In this document: in pieces, positions 63,656 through 64,000 of the stretch | How the letters are laid out: every line of letters begins with the position of its first letter | How positions within the stretch are numbered: position 1 is the first letter of the stretch | Assembly (NCBI RefSeq): GCF_021325795.1 | Contig: NZ_JAHPZX010000001.1 | Span: 682,001-746,000 of the forward strand | DNA length: 64,000 bases | Reading direction: 5' to 3' | DNA from: Bordetella sp. LUAb4 | Lineage (GTDB): Bacteria; Pseudomonadota; Gammaproteobacteria; Burkholderiales; Burkholderiaceae_B | The notes under the pieces: model-generated | What the model was told of the DNA's origin: nothing | Seen by the model: only the letters and a program-made list of their open reading frames with translations | The model's database searches: none | Program-made: the position numbers and the translations under genes

Positions 63656-64000
63656 CTACGCCGGCGCGTCGACCGGGTAATCGAACACCAGCACGCCGGC
63701 TTGCGGCGCCAGCAGCGGGCCGACGTAAGCCTTGAATTCGTCGTGATGAGGATCGAAATGCGCGGGATCATTCACGATGGGCTTGCCGACGTAATAGTTG
63801 CGGTCGCCAGCGGATTTGAACGTCACGGTGAAGCCCTGCTCGAAGTCCAATCCAACGCCCTCCATGCTGCTCTGATAGCCCGAGGTGATGGAAAGAATAT
63901 AGGGCGACTCCGCCCCAGGACGCTTTGAGTCACGCAGCGCCAGGAAGCGCCGCTGTACCTCCCGCTTTTGCTCCGCCGTCACCTCGGGCTTGTACTTGAA
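63656..64000 (-). CDS. Dabb family (stress-responsive A/B barrel) protein, 5' end cut by window
   Basis: About 115 residues visible. The frame stays open to the right edge (F-K-Y-K-P-E-V-T-A-E-Q-K...), which matches the usual Dabb start HVVLFKxKP, so only a few codons are missing. The GTG at 63982 is therefore internal. The ending AHFDPHHDEFKAYVGPLLAPQAGVLVFDY is typical of the single-domain ferredoxin-like family; the role is generally unknown. Confidence 0.85.
   Translation of the reverse strand, partial: FKYKPEVTAEQKREVQRRFLALRDSKRPGAESPYILSITSGYQSSMEGVGLDFEQGFTVTFKSAGDRNYYVGKPIVNDPAHFDPHHDEFKAYVGPLLAPQAGVLVFDYPVDAPA

Overview
The window is high-GC DNA from a beta-proteobacterium of the Bordetella/Achromobacter type (Alcaligenaceae, Burkholderiales). 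The signs are a four-gene set matching the Bordetella lipid A glucosamine locus (lgm), a Bug-family periplasmic binding protein, a monomeric NADP isocitrate dehydrogenase, and the order mltD-gloB-methyltransferase-rnhA-dnaQ-tRNA-Val at the right end. Genes are dense and many neighbours overlap by 1 to 4 bases. No phage, insertion sequence, CRISPR array or rRNA was seen.

Layout. 1-2.4 kb: end of an MFS exporter, a universal stress protein and a DUF442 phosphatase-like protein. 2.5-8.6 kb: a polyamine-type ABC importer operon ending in a proline-racemase-family enzyme, divergent from a GlxA-type AraC regulator. 8.6-13.8 kb: a MocR regulator divergent from a DMT and a LysE exporter, then an alpha/beta hydrolase and a GntR regulator. 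13.8-20.4 kb: envelope block, with lgmC, lgmD, lgmB and lgmA (glucosamine decoration of lipid A phosphates), a GT9 heptosyltransferase-like enzyme and an O-antigen-ligase-like protein. 20.4-29.9 kb: two catabolic operons. The first has a TRAP transporter, a LacI regulator, a 2-hydroxyacid dehydrogenase and an amidohydrolase, and is preceded by tandem LacI-type operators. The second has a DUF1932 dehydrogenase, a Bug binding protein and an RraA-like aldolase, and is preceded by two palindromic repeats. 30.3-39.9 kb: a peptide-scavenging block (GntR regulator, amidase, complete Dpp-type importer, M81 metallopeptidase), with a D-aminoacylase further on at 42.3 kb.

The most novel part is 40.2-46.8 kb. 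Three large proteins with no recognised domain (662, 601 and 358 aa) can be aligned with each other by eye. They share a D-x-P-P element and a later helix ending in Gly at nearly constant spacing. Their N-termini are Ser/Pro-rich and look disordered, which would suit secreted effectors, but that role is inference. The D-aminoacylase gene sits between the first and second copies.

The block 46.9-58.8 kb runs from icd to tRNA-Val(CAC) and holds mixed accessory genes: a membrane protein resembling a degenerate CPBP protease, a short-chain dehydrogenase, a truncated P-loop gene, peptidase E, DUF1345, an RlmN-like methyltransferase, a FitAB-type toxin-antitoxin pair with a perfect palindromic operator, a nucleotidyltransferase-like protein, a luciferase-like monooxygenase, a small lipoprotein and an orphan protein. 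The right end is housekeeping: tRNA-Val, dnaQ, rnhA, a methyltransferase, gloB, mltD and a partial Dabb-family gene.

Three catabolic enzymes appear to lack a usual active-site residue: the proline-racemase homologue (second Cys to Gly), the 2-hydroxyacid dehydrogenase (Glu to Gln) and the amidohydrolase (Asp to Asn). The residue assignments come from motif recognition by eye.
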